NCBI GenBank assembly: GCA_014323675.1
Contig: JACONN010000006.1
Location: 496,001 to 560,000 of the forward strand
Source: Hormoscilla sp. GM7CHS1pb
GTDB taxonomy: Bacteria > Cyanobacteriota > Cyanobacteriia > Cyanobacteriales > Desertifilaceae
Direction: 5' to 3'
DNA length: 64,000 nt
The notes beneath the pieces are model-generated. The model did not search any database and was not told where the DNA came from. It worked only from the letters and a program-made list of their open reading frames with translations. A program made the position numbers and the translations under genes. Positions 17,943 to 26,511 of this stretch are shown piece after piece. Within the stretch, counting starts at the first letter, position 1; each line of letters opens with the position of its first letter.

Positions 17943-17982
17943 CTTTCACCTCTTTTTTGCTAACTACTATAGCATCTTTTTT

Positions 17983-18687
17983 CTAACTGATGACACGCCC
18001 TAGCTGCATCGGACCGAGGTACTTGCTTAAGTAAGGAGAAAAAACCTCATAAATCAGGGTTAGGGGGCGTCCGCAATGCCAAAACAGGTAGTGACGCCCC
18101 CAAAACGGTCCTCGCTGTCCAAAGGCATAGTCTAAGGCCGGTTCATGACCATAGTAAATTCCTTGAACATCTCGATATAACTCAGTCCGCAAGCGAGCCA
18201 GACTTGCCCAAATAGGTAAAGATCTATTCTGCAAATACTCATCTACATGGCTAGCTTCCCACCAAGAACTAGCATAAGCCAGCCGCTGTCCAGAGGCAGT
18301 CCGCAGCCACACCTGACGCCGAAGCCGTGGTCCAGGGACTCTGTGAATTAGCGCCGGGGCACCATCTGCATCCATACCAATATGAGACATATCGATCACA
18401 TCCACCTCCGTTGCTTCACCCGTGAGTAGTTGCAGGTGTCGTGTCGGGGAACCATCTCCCAGCAGCAGCATTTGCCATGCCGGTGCTAGCTGGCTGTGAG
18501 GCAATCCTTGCTGAACGATTTTCTCTCCTCCCTGCCAAAGGGGTGTCAGAGCATGCCATGGGGTGGTTCGATGTCCCCCGGGAGCGCGTTCCCAGGCTCC
18601 GCCTGGGAACGAGGCACTACCAGATTTTTCCGGAACGGTGGGACATCGAAGCGTGACTTGATTGCCGGGTCTAATAATGAAGTACAA
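17983..18687 (-). CDS. chorismate lyase (4-hydroxybenzoate synthase), cargo gene
   Basis: Cyanobacterial/plastid Ycf21-like chorismate pyruvate-lyase, which makes 4-hydroxybenzoate for plastoquinone. Conserved region begins WHALTPLWQGGEKIVQQGLP and includes LLLGDGSPTRHLQLLTG, HRVPGPRLRRQVWL, AYASSWWEA and YYGHEPALDYAFGQRGPFW. Two oddities: the last residues (GRVIS) and the stop are encoded by the IS5 terminal repeat, so the natural C-terminus was cut at the insertion. Also, the leader from the ATG 18685-18687 to RTTPWHAL is encoded by repeat DNA (TCCGGAACGG and a GTTCCCAGGC palindrome). No start codon lies closer to the conserved part. Possibly functional; start uncertain. Confidence 0.8.
   Translation of the reverse strand: MYFIIRPGNQVTLRCPTVPEKSGSASFPGGAWERAPGGHRTTPWHALTPLWQGGEKIVQQGLPHSQLAPAWQMLLLGDGSPTRHLQLLTGEATEVDVIDMSHIGMDADGAPALIHRVPGPRLRRQVWLRTASGQRLAYASSWWEASHVDEYLQNRSLPIWASLARLRTELYRDVQGIYYGHEPALDYAFGQRGPFWGRHYLFWHCGRPLTLIYEVFSPYLSKYLGPMQLGRVIS
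18591..18613. repeat. GTTCCCAGG palindrome family
   Basis: GTTCCCAGGCTCCGCCTGGGAAC. Variants occur at about 18748-18771, 28090-28115, 40855-40883 and 47156-47180; a common small palindrome of this genome, here within the chorismate lyase leader. Confidence 0.75.
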
Positions 18688-18804
18688 GAGTTCTTTACAT
18701 AACTTTACCTTCTATTTCATGATAACGCAGAGCCACCTCTGGCCAGCGTTCCCACGGCTCTGCCTGGGAACGCTGAGGCCACTACTCCTGGGCCAATTAA
18801 AAAA

Positions 18805-18886
18805 TGCGGATGGCGAGACTCGAACTCGCAAGGCTTGCGCCACACGCCCCTCAAACGTGCGCGTATACCAATTCCGCCACATCCGC
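18805..18886 (-). tRNA. tRNA-Leu (GAG), copy 1
   Basis: 82 nt class II tRNA on the minus strand: acceptor GCGGATG/CATCCGC, anticodon stem CACGT/GCGTG with loop TTGAGGG giving anticodon GAG, a short variable arm (TGGCGCAAGCCTT) and T-arm GCGAGTTCGAGTCTCGC, discriminator A. It lies in the composite element's cargo. Confidence 0.93.
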
Positions 18887-19040
18887 CTGATGTCCCTTGA
18901 TAGGCATTAGAAACTAGAATATCATGTTTGTTAAGGGACTAAGGGGGAGATAACTAACCTGACTCCCATCTGCGAGATCGAGGGTAATCAGTCTATGCCG
19001 TGGGAACGAGGAGGCCACTACTCCTGGGCCAATTAAAAAA

Positions 19041-19122
19041 TGCGGATGGCGAGACTCGAACTCGCAAGGCTTGCGCCACACGCCCCTCAAACGTGCGCGT
19101 ATACCAATTCCGCCACATCCGC
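19041..19122 (-). tRNA. tRNA-Leu (GAG), copy 2
   Basis: Identical to the tRNA at 18805-18886. It is part of a direct duplication of about 142 bp (18775-18917 and 19011-19152). The second copy ends exactly at the IS5 insertion point, where the flanking CTAG of copy 1 is split. Confidence 0.93.
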
Positions 19123-19239
19123 CTGATGTCCCTTGATAGGCATTAGAAACTAGGGCGTGTCATCAGTTAAGCCAGATAACTGTAGCAGTGAGATAGATGG
19201 CCCCCAAGAAATTACTAGCTGTTTTGTCGTAGCGGGTGG

Positions 19240-20126
19240 GGTCGGGGTCGAGCTAGGAATCACTTCCCAACCCTCCCTTTCAAAACCGGACTTGCAGCTT
19301 TCACCGCATCCGGCTCCTAGGTAATAGGCTCTTTTCCTGAGCAGCTTATATCGGAGTTACCCCCGTTTAGCCTTGCGACCTGTTCGTTCTTCCCTATTCT
19401 GGTTGTGAGTGGAGCTGCCGACAAACCTTTAGTATCACTATTTATTAGGCCGTTTTACCAGAAAGTCATAGCCTCACTTTTGTGGGCCTCCGTGATTTAA
19501 TCAGGATTACTTGTTCCAGTCGCCTCCTATTATCACTACCCTATGTCGGCATATCCCAAGCATTACCCTGGGCTTTGGCTTCTTAGAGCATCCCCCCCCT
19601 GTTGGCTTTCGCTTATCATCTAACTCATCCCCTGGTCGGTTAATCGTCTGATGAGAACGGTTTTTCCGGTCCATGGATTGCTCAACAGAGGTTATAACGT
19701 TCCGTATAATCCATATGATGCTTTTAGGCCCCTGCACTACCCCGGGAGGATTATGTGATACGGAATAGCCAGAATTGATAACTATTCACACCTACCATTG
19801 CCTTTTGGCTCCAGCGTATACAGCCTTATTTCGCTGGTTTATCATAACGAGGCTTATACAGATTCACTCATCGTTGACCTTGAGCATCTTTCCTAGCGGC
19901 GTTTCCGGCGATAGCTGCCCGATTGCCTACATTTAAGTCCCTGCTCTCCACCGCCGGTGATGTCACTCCGCAGCAGTTGGGACCGGTTTACCTCCCGTAT
20001 CCGGAGGGTGGGGTTTGGACCCACAAAGATTACACAGTTCCCTGGCAAATGAGACTCGTTTTAGCTGTCACAAGTCGTGTTGGCTAATGAAACCACACAA
20101 CTCACTTACGCTCGAACGTTTCGCAC
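19240..20126 (-). mobile_element. ORF-less group II intron
   Basis: 887 nt, defined exactly by comparison with the uninterrupted IS copy. On the minus strand it begins GTGCGAAACGTTCGAG, the canonical 5' end. Near the 3' end it has a typical domain V (19282-19316: GAGCCGGATGCGGTGAAAGC and the closing strand GTCCGGTT with the AGC triad) and a following stem resembling domain VI (GGGTTGGGAAGTGATTCC). There is no reverse transcriptase frame, so it would need a maturase in trans. A CAATCC (19675-19680) could pair as EBS1 with the exon end GGATTG; this is tentative. Confidence 0.88.
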
Positions 20127-20519
20127 CAATCCCTCGATATTGTTTCAGTTTGGCAAAAAAGTTTTCGATAAGATGCCGTGCTTTGTACAGATATTTGTCG
20201 TAAGGATATGGCACTTTCCGATTAGCTTTTGATGGAATCACCGCACTACATTTGTCTTTCTCTAATCGCTTTCGGACACGCTCGTCAGCATCATAGGCCC
20301 GATCGGCGGCGGAGGCAGAGGCCTCAATCCCTTCGAGCAGAACATCTGCACCGGCCAGATCGTGAGTTTGGCCCCCTGTCAGGTGAAATCCTGTGGGATT
20401 GCCCAGGGCATCGCAGATGGCATGAATCTTCGTACTGAGTCCACCTTTGCTACGCCCGATGGCTTGATCACTACCATCGTCTTTTTTTTGGCCCCTGCAC
20501 TATGCTGATGAGCCCTGTC

Positions 20520-20585
20520 GTGTCCAGAGACGCCCACCCATGTCGTGCGCAGGAGCGGCACGACAAGGTGGGCGCTCTCGGACAC
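20520..20585. repeat. 66-nt palindromic element, copy in right IS
   Basis: Identical to 17578-17643. Confidence 0.85.
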
Positions 20586-20942
20586 GAGACGATGGTAGAA
20601 CCTCAGTGCATCGCATATTCGTTATCGGCATCATCCGCTAAAACCTGAAAAACCCTTTCCCAGACACCACTTTGGCTCCAACGGCTAAAACGAGTGTGAA
20701 TTACCCGAAAGTCGCCAAAGCGTTCGGGCAAGTCTCGCCAGGGGATCCCAGCTCGATAGCGATAAAGCACCGCCTCCACAAAGAGTCGATTGTTCTTCGC
20801 TGTACCGCCCACATGCCCCTCACGTCCAGGGAGCAAGTCTTTCATCCGTTCCCACTGGTCATCGCGGAGTGCGTATCGGTGCATCTTTCACCTCTTTTTT
20901 GCTAACTACTATAGCATCTTTTTTCTAACTGATGACACGCCC

Positions 20943-22003
20943 TAATTGAACAATTAGAAGCCTCTGGAAGCAACCTTTCCCAGCAAGTTGCTAAAGATAT
21001 TCGAGAGACCTACAGCAGTATGCTGGGACAAACAGGCAATGAATTTTCTTGTCGGTCTGATTTTGTAGCGAAGAGATTACAACAAAAACTCCAATCTATT
21101 CGCCATGAATTAGCTCCAGAGCGTTTTGATGCACCTGTCGTTTTTCCAGTAATTTGTACTACCAATCCGGCTGACTCAATTACACCTAATACTCAATTAA
21201 TCTCCTATTATGGATTAGATTTTCTGGAATTTATGGCTTCGGAACCCTTTCGAGCCTACCTACAATATGCAGATGGGGAAGTCGTAGAAAAAATTGGAGT
21301 TGCTGCTGCATCAACCAACTATCAACTCAATCTGGATATACAAAGCCCAAAAGTTAAAGAAATGATGCAAAAACTAGATCGAAATAGGCAACCACAAATT
21401 GCAATCAAGTGGGGAGAAGAAATCAATAAGCAATCAATCTTACCAATTATCTTACCAAAAGCAAAACCTCCCAAGCAAGAGTATAAAGTAGTCGGTAAAA
21501 TTGGCCCATTTGGTGGACATTGGGGAAATTGGGGGAATCAGCAACAATGCCCAACAGATCAATGGGTATTAGGTGGTGAACTGAAAGTAGAAAAAAAACA
21601 GGGAAGTGGTGATGATACAGCACTTAATGGTATCTATCTCAGGTGTGGTACTCAGGAAGATCGAGTAAGAACTACGGAAATTGCCTCAGCCGCAGGGCCG
21701 TGGGGAAATAAATTTGAGTTAGGAACTTGTAAAAATGGATATGTCGTTGCGGGTCGTCTGAGGATTGAACCGAAGCAAGGCCGGGGCGATGATACAGGTG
21801 CTGTAGATGCAGAGTTTCGGTGTGAAGATGGAACCTCTTTGCAAACAAACTATCGATTGGATTGGGGGGGATGGTCAAGCCGTAAAAGTTGTCCATCTCA
21901 GAGTGCTATTTGCGGTATCAAAACGCGAGTAGAATCTCCTCAAGGAGGAGGAGATGATACAGCCCTCAATGATGCTGAGTTCATCTGTTGTTCTTTACCT
22001 TAA
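20943..22003 (+). pseudogene. VMO1-like beta-prism lipoprotein, 3' part
   Basis: Continues in frame from the 5' part at 16924 once the composite element is removed, giving about 405 residues. After a helical region come three repeats with the vitelline membrane outer layer protein I pattern: GGHWGNWGNQQQCP with GSGDDTALNGIYLRC, then GPWGNKFELGTC with GRGDDTGAVDAEFRC, then ICGIKTRVESPQGGGDDTAL and a final FICC. In animals VMO1 is an egg and mucosal carbohydrate-binding-type beta-prism protein. In bacteria the role is unknown; an extracytoplasmic binding role is a guess. An ATG at 21020 could start a leaderless fragment. Confidence 0.82.
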
Positions 22004-22241
22004 TATTCTTCCAAAACAATTCAACTGGCAAGATCAAAACCATCACTCTCCTCTAATTCCTGTAAAGCAGGAAACCGACCCGACCCAAATAGGTGCAGGA
22101 CTCTGAGACTGCCCGCCAGGTGCTAGAGTGGATAACCCTAACGCTGATTCACTACGACTACAACAGCTAGAGGAAGAATTACTCGGAACATTTTGCTTTT
22201 CATACTGTAATTGTCAATTAACAATTTTCAATTGAAAATTC

Positions 22242-23915
22242 TTATTTTTCTGCCAGTCGGTCAAGTTTTTCCCGGGCGGCGAGGGTCGTAAAAGAACGCA
22301 GCAGCAGCAGGAACCAGAGTCCGGAAAAAATAAAGGCCGCGATCGCCCAGTGGCCGGGCTGTACGGCGATCAGCACGGCACCTGCTAAAAAGGAGAAACC
22401 GGTCAAGCAGGCGTAAATGAGGCTTTTCAGGGCCAGGTAAATGCGCTTGAGGGCCCGATCGCTTTCCAGGGAACGCACCCGCACTTGCAATTCGCCCAGT
22501 TCGATCCGTTCTTCAAAGCGTCGGAGTAAAATTTCTGTATTGCTCGGCTGTTGGAGTTTATATTTGACGAAATTCCGGGCCTGTCGGGCTATTTCCCCGA
22601 TCGCGCCTCCTTTAGAGACAGTTATACTGGTGACAAAAGGTTGAGCTAAGGCCGCAAAATTATATTCCGGATCGAGAGCGCGAGCAATACCGTCGAGAGT
22701 TGTTAAGGACTTCATCACAAACATCATTTCTGCTGGCAAACGGAATGGTTGCTGCTCGAACATGAGATATAGTTCGTCCTTGATTTCATGAAAAGTTTGG
22801 AAATCTATAGGTTTTTCAGTAAACTTATCTAAGAGGAAGGCGAGCGTGCGTTTGACAGGGGTCATATTAGCAACCCGCTCAATCAACCCCATCTTCATTA
22901 AAGTATCCAGCACCTCATCGGTGTCTTTTCTCAAGACTGCAAAAAAAGACTTGACCATTTCATCTTTAGCCAAAGACTTTACCTCGCACATCATCCCGAA
23001 GTCGTAGAAAATCAACTGGCAATCTTGACTCACCGCCAGATTCCCGGGATGGGGATCCGCTTGAAAAAACCCATCCAGTAATAATTGCTTCAGGTAACAA
23101 AAAACTCCCAACTGGTTAATCTTCTTAGGATTTAAACCACAGGCTACTATAGCCGCGCGATCGTCTATTTTAATTCCTGGTAAATATTCCAGGGTCAAAA
23201 TTTTGGTAGTAGAATATTCCCAGTATACCTTAGGGACGAGCACCTGAGTAACATCCCCAAAGTTCTGGCGAAAGCGTTCGGCATTTTCTGCTTCTTTGTG
23301 GTAGTCTATCTCTTGATATAAGATCGTAAAGAACTCGCGATAAATAGCATCCAAGTCATACTTATTAGTTCAAGGGAAAGCCCGCTGACAAAAGCGCATG
23401 ACTTTATGCACGGCTTTGACATCGATGTCAAATAACTTTTTTAAACCGGGACGCTGGACTTTGACTACCACATATTCTCCCGTATGCAGCCGTGCTTTAT
23501 GAACCTGTCCCAGACTAGCAGCAGCTAGGGGAATTGGTTCAAAATCCCGATACAAGGCATAGATCCCACTGCCCAGTTCAGATTCAATCAGGGCGATCGC
23601 TGCTTCGGTGCTAAAGGCGGGCACCCGGTCCTGCAAGTCGGCCAGGGCATCTACATACTCAACGGGTAGCAAATCAGCACGAGTAGAGAGTGCTTGACCA
23701 ATTTTAATAAAAGTCGGTCCTAAATCTAGCAGAGTCTTGACCAACCAGCGGGCCCGACGCCTTTTGAGAGTCTGCGAGTTATTACCAACTTTTCCATCCC
23801 ACCAGAGATAGAACATGAACTTTCCCGCTGCGGTAAATACGTCCATCTGACGTTCCAGGGGAGAATAGCGATCGCGTTGCCAACGCAGGGGTTTGGGCTT
23901 AGCTTTGATGAGCAT
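22242..23915 (-). pseudogene. AarF/ABC1/UbiB kinase-like protein with internal TGA
   Basis: One frame interrupted by a single in-frame TGA (23370-23372) after CQRAFP, where relatives have tryptophan (TGG). Before it: the KxGQ motif (TFIKIGQALSTRADLLP) and the Ala-rich loop PLAAASLGQVHKARL with the lysine YVVVKVQRPG. After it: EIDYHKEAENAERF, ADPHPGNLAV, and DFGMMCEV in place of the usual DFG. A C-terminal pair of membrane helices follows (ACLTGFSFLAGAVLIA). The full length would be 557 residues. ABC1 proteins support ubiquinone or plastoquinone metabolism and lipid handling. Whether the TGA is real, or the cell reads through, cannot be told from sequence. Confidence 0.88.
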
Positions 23916-24317
23916 AATCGGTTAGAGTGTGGTCTTGCACCAGTTTGTTTGGGAAATATATTCGGGGGGCGATCGCGTGGGGGGCCAGAAACCGAGTTTC
24001 TTAGAGGCTGTTTTAAGGGCGAACAGTGGAGTAAAAAAGCCCACATGGTTTAAGCTAAAGATACGCAAACCATTAGCCCCATATGAGCCATGAGTAAAGC
24101 ATACACCAGTAATCTGACTTTTGACCAATATGAATTGATTAAACCGCTGATTCCACTGGCGAAACCTGGAGGTGAGAAGTAGGCATGATGAAAAATATCT
24201 TGACTCTCTCGCCAAATATTTATATCACTTTTGGGACCCCTTTCTCCAGGTACAATCAACAATATCTGCACAGGCTACCAGGCAACAGGATAAATTGATT
24301 TTTTCGATAGCGCAGCG
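23916..24317. other. intergenic region with IS relic
   Basis: Contains a degenerate AGAAACCGAG palindrome half (23981-24002) and the IS5-type relic at 24092-24181; nothing else recognised. Confidence 0.5.
24092..24181 (+). pseudogene. IS5-family transposase, N-terminal 29 codons
   Basis: ATG at 24092 encodes MSKAYTSNLTFDQYELIKPL then IPLAKPGGEK and a stop. This is the start of a common cyanobacterial IS5-type transposase (usual form MSKAYxSNLTxxQ, then PGGRPR). It differs from the 17098 element. Only the first exon-sized piece survives. Confidence 0.65.
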
Positions 24318-24518
24318 CTATCCGACTCCAGGACGAATCAATCTTTCTTTTTGTTTTTCGACATCTTCTTTATAAGCCGCATCCAACTTTTTGGCCAAGC
24401 TTATAAGTTGTATTAAATTTTCATAGCTGCTCCCGAGCGGCCGCTTCGCTGTATCCTCTTGTTGGGGGAGAAGCAATACTTCCAAGTTTTGGATATAGAT
24501 TGTCATTGCTTTGTTCAT
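24318..24518 (-). CDS. small protein, unknown
   Basis: 66 residues from the ATG at 24516-24518 (MNKAMTIYIQNLEVLLLPQQ), mostly helical, ending KQKERLIRPGVG. It lies about 110 bases after the end of the FN3-like gene on the same strand and may have belonged to the same transcription unit. The C-terminal residues run into a palindromic repeat (GATAGCGCTGCGCTATC), so the natural end could be lost. No family recognised. Confidence 0.4.
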   Translation of the reverse strand: MNKAMTIYIQNLEVLLLPQQEDTAKRPLGSSYENLIQLISLAKKLDAAYKEDVEKQKERLIRPGVG

Positions 24519-24626
24519 GTAGCCGGACTCCTCGTTCCCTGGCTGCTCTCCTCTGAGCACTCGCTCTCCGCGCTCGTGCTTCGGGAATGCGCCGCCTGGG
24601 AACGGGTTCGGGCTGTGCTTGCCTTT

Positions 24627-25288
24627 CTATGGCATAATTGGGGCATTCACAATATCGCTCCAGGGCCCTGGCTTTCCTTTCGGGTTGACCCAGCGCAACC
24701 GGTAGTAGGCAATTTTGCCCGCATCTTCGCTATCAAATTTCGATATATAGGGAGTGCGGGTATCGAGGCCGAAAAATCTCAACTCATCTGTATTCGTCGG
24801 CGGTGCGTCCCCGATCTTCACCCAAACTTCTGCCCCATGACACCAGCAGGTTTAGCCCGACGGTTAGGAGTGGTTTCGTCGAAGAAACGCAGCGTGTGAC
24901 TCAAGGGTTTGCTTTCAGCGATCGTCACGATGGGGCGCGTTGTGGGGATCCCAATGGAAGTGCGGTTGCTTTCGGGGACGGTGATACCCAGGGCGGCACG
25001 GTGGGCGTTAGTAATGGTATCGCTAGCTTGCAGTTTGCGGACTTGGCTGCGGATCTCGTTTTCCCAGGCTTGGCGGTCTTCGCTTTTTTGCTGGCGCGCG
25101 CTTTGGGCCGCTGCTTGGGCGTTGAGATGGGCTTCGTAGGAGGTTTCCCAGCCAGATTGAGTAGCGATGAGGGTGGCAATATCCTCGTTGCTGACCTTAA
25201 GTTCGGTTTTATTAGTTTGCAAGTAGTTGAGGAAATTGATTTGCCAGTTATTGAAATCATTGTCAGGGGAAGGAATGTAGTCGGCCAT
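24627..25288 (-). pseudogene. conserved hypothetical protein with FN3-like C-terminus, frameshifted
   Basis: Starts at the ATG 25286-25288 (MADYIPSPDNDFNNWQINFL; AGGA upstream). Residues 1-160 contain a helical region (YEAHLNAQAAAQSARQQKSE) and a middle domain ending FFDETTPNRRAKPAGVMG. The continuation AEVWVKIGDAPPTNTDELRF, then YYRLRWVNPKGKPGPWSDI, lies in the next frame. One base is missing in a four-base run at 24833-24836 (five would restore the frame, about 219 residues). The family occurs in varied bacteria with no known function. The C-terminal pattern resembles a fibronectin type III strand set. Confidence 0.7.
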
Positions 25289-25375
25289 TGAGATATCCTG
25301 TTCGCGATTAATTTGGTAAAAATACTGAGCTTGATGCCAAGCAGTTGCTCTGAGAAGACAAAATGCCGCCTCCAA

Positions 25376-26191
25376 AGGGCTTTCTCGCTTTTAGGCGTTG
25401 GCTGAAAAGGTCGCTGTGCGATGCCTAGTGCTCAGACAATGTCTCCACCGGTAGTGCGAATACGATGTCCTCCAGGTTTCGACGATGCCTGAGCGATGCC
25501 TTCCGGGTTTTCGCTGTGCGTCCGGAAGGCATCGTCGGTTGCCTGCGTTGCATCCCGATTTTTCCGGAACGGTAGACATCAAAGTGCGTCCGGGAGAGAT
25601 CAAGCTCCCAGGAGACATCGATCTCCCAGGAGACATCGAGCTGGACCGGGGACATCGAGCGCGCTTTAGACATCGAAGCCAAAGCGATCGCCCCTTAACG
25701 ATAGATATATTTTATCATGGAATAACTCAGTCATGCCCCTCTGTGACTGAGTTATTCCATGGAGTGACTGAGTTATTTCTTGGAGTAATTATTCAGTTCC
25801 TGAAGTGACCGTTTATTTCCTGGAGTAACTGAGTTATGCCACCGAGTACGAGAGTCATGCCCTGGCGGCACAAAGCAAAGCTTTGACTTGAAACAATGTT
25901 CCCAAGGGCGATCTGAGTCACTCTCAGGCCGGAAAAAGTCTCTCCCAGGCCGGAGTCAAATCCGATCGCGTAGCGTGGCGTCAGCCATGTCTCTGCCAGA
26001 GCTGTTGTCCCAGGGGACATGGCTGCTTCGATGTCTCCCCGACGGCGAAAACCCGGGAGACATCGCTCCCGCAAGGGATGCGGCAACATTTTTCTCGATC
26101 TCTCCGAAATGCTGCCAAGTTTAAGTGTAGGATTAGTAATAGCAAAAGTATCCGTAAGAGTTGACAGATAGCAAAGGGTGGGTAGAGAGCA
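25376..26191. repeat. repeat-dense region with 18-bp and 21-bp tandem repeats
   Basis: About 800 bases without a supported gene. 25560-25680 has degenerate units built on GGAGACATCGA and CTCCCA (about 18-bp spacing). 25744-25867 has six units of 20-21 bp (TGACTGAGTTATTCCATGGA and variants). 25716-25733 is an inverted copy of the first 18 bases of that block. 26025-26075 has a palindrome around CGATGTCTCCC...GGGAGACATCG. GACATCGA pieces recur at 18567, 18637, 27907, 38708 and 61788. Confidence 0.75.
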
Positions 26192-26511
26192 ATGGGCAAG
26201 CAAGAGAACTTAGTAGAACTGCTGGTTAGAAGAGCGCTCATAAAGCCAGAGAGCACAGCTTATATATGGCTGCAGGACGGAGAAAAAGAAAGCGACATAT
26301 TGAGTTATCTTGAATTGGACTCTAGGGCGAGGGCCATTGCCTTCCACCTCCAGTCAATCTGCCAACCCGGGGAACGCGCCTTACTCCTTTACCCACCAGA
26401 AATGGAGTTCATCCCGGCTTTCTTTGGGTGTTTATATGCCGGGGTGGTGGCGGTGCCAGCTTATCCGCCCAAGGGTCATCAGAAAACGTCCAAACTGCAG
26501 GCGATCGCATC
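26192..26511 (+). pseudogene. fatty acyl-AMP ligase, N-terminal fragment
   Basis: Begins MGKQENLVELLVRRALIKPE and shows the family start of FAAL-type adenylating enzymes: AFHLQSICQPGERALLLYPP, EFIPAFFGCLYAGVVAVPAY, PPKGHQKTSKLQAIAS. FAALs activate a fatty acid to load lipopeptide or polyketide synthases. The gene (normally about 580 residues) is cut after about 107 codons by an IS1-type element at 26512. The material after the IS is a thioesterase end and an exporter end, so most of a biosynthetic cluster has been deleted between them. Confidence 0.8.

Larger units (their letters stand above)
17098..18000 (-). mobile_element. IS5-family element, left copy
   Basis: 903 bp with inverted ends GGGCGTGTCATCAGTTA and the complement TAACTGATGACACGCCC, flanked by TA on both sides. 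The two-frame transposase with an A8 run between the frames fits the IS427 group of the IS5 family. The element contains a 66-nt palindrome (17578-17643) that disrupts its own transposase, so it can move only with help in trans. Confidence 0.85.
19163..20884 (-). pseudogene. IS5/IS427-group transposase with palindrome and intron
   Basis: Same sequence as the transposase of the left copy: frames from 20884 (MHRYALRDDQWERMKDLLPG) and downstream, the same CACTGAGGT and 66-nt palindrome (20520-20585), and the same A8 run. The group II intron interrupts the 3' part after the codons for QYRGI. Because intron and transposase share a strand, splicing would restore the 3' end, but the gene would still be dead from the palindrome. 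Confidence 0.82.
17098..20942. mobile_element. composite IS5-bounded element carrying chorismate lyase and two tRNA-Leu
   Basis: Two directly repeated, apparently identical IS5-family copies (17098-18000 and 19153-20942, the second enlarged by an intron) flank 1.15 kb of cargo. The outer flanks read ...GGTAATCTA and TAATTGAACAA...; collapsing the duplicated TA restores the reading frame of the VMO1-like gene. So the whole 3845-bp block behaves as one inserted unit. Cargo: chorismate lyase on the minus strand and two copies of a tRNA-Leu gene, both host-type genes. An alternative is recombination between independently inserted copies. Confidence 0.75.
19153..20942 (-). mobile_element. IS5-family element, right copy, interrupted by a group II intron
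   Basis: After removing 887 bp (19240-20126) the remaining 903 bp match the left copy at 17098-18000, including the internal palindrome and the damaged catalytic region. The damage therefore preceded the duplication of the IS. Confidence 0.87.

Noticed and set aside
19507-19737. 76-codon frame in the intron as an intron-encoded protein
   Set aside because: Too short and without reverse transcriptase or maturase motifs; it overlaps expected structured RNA.
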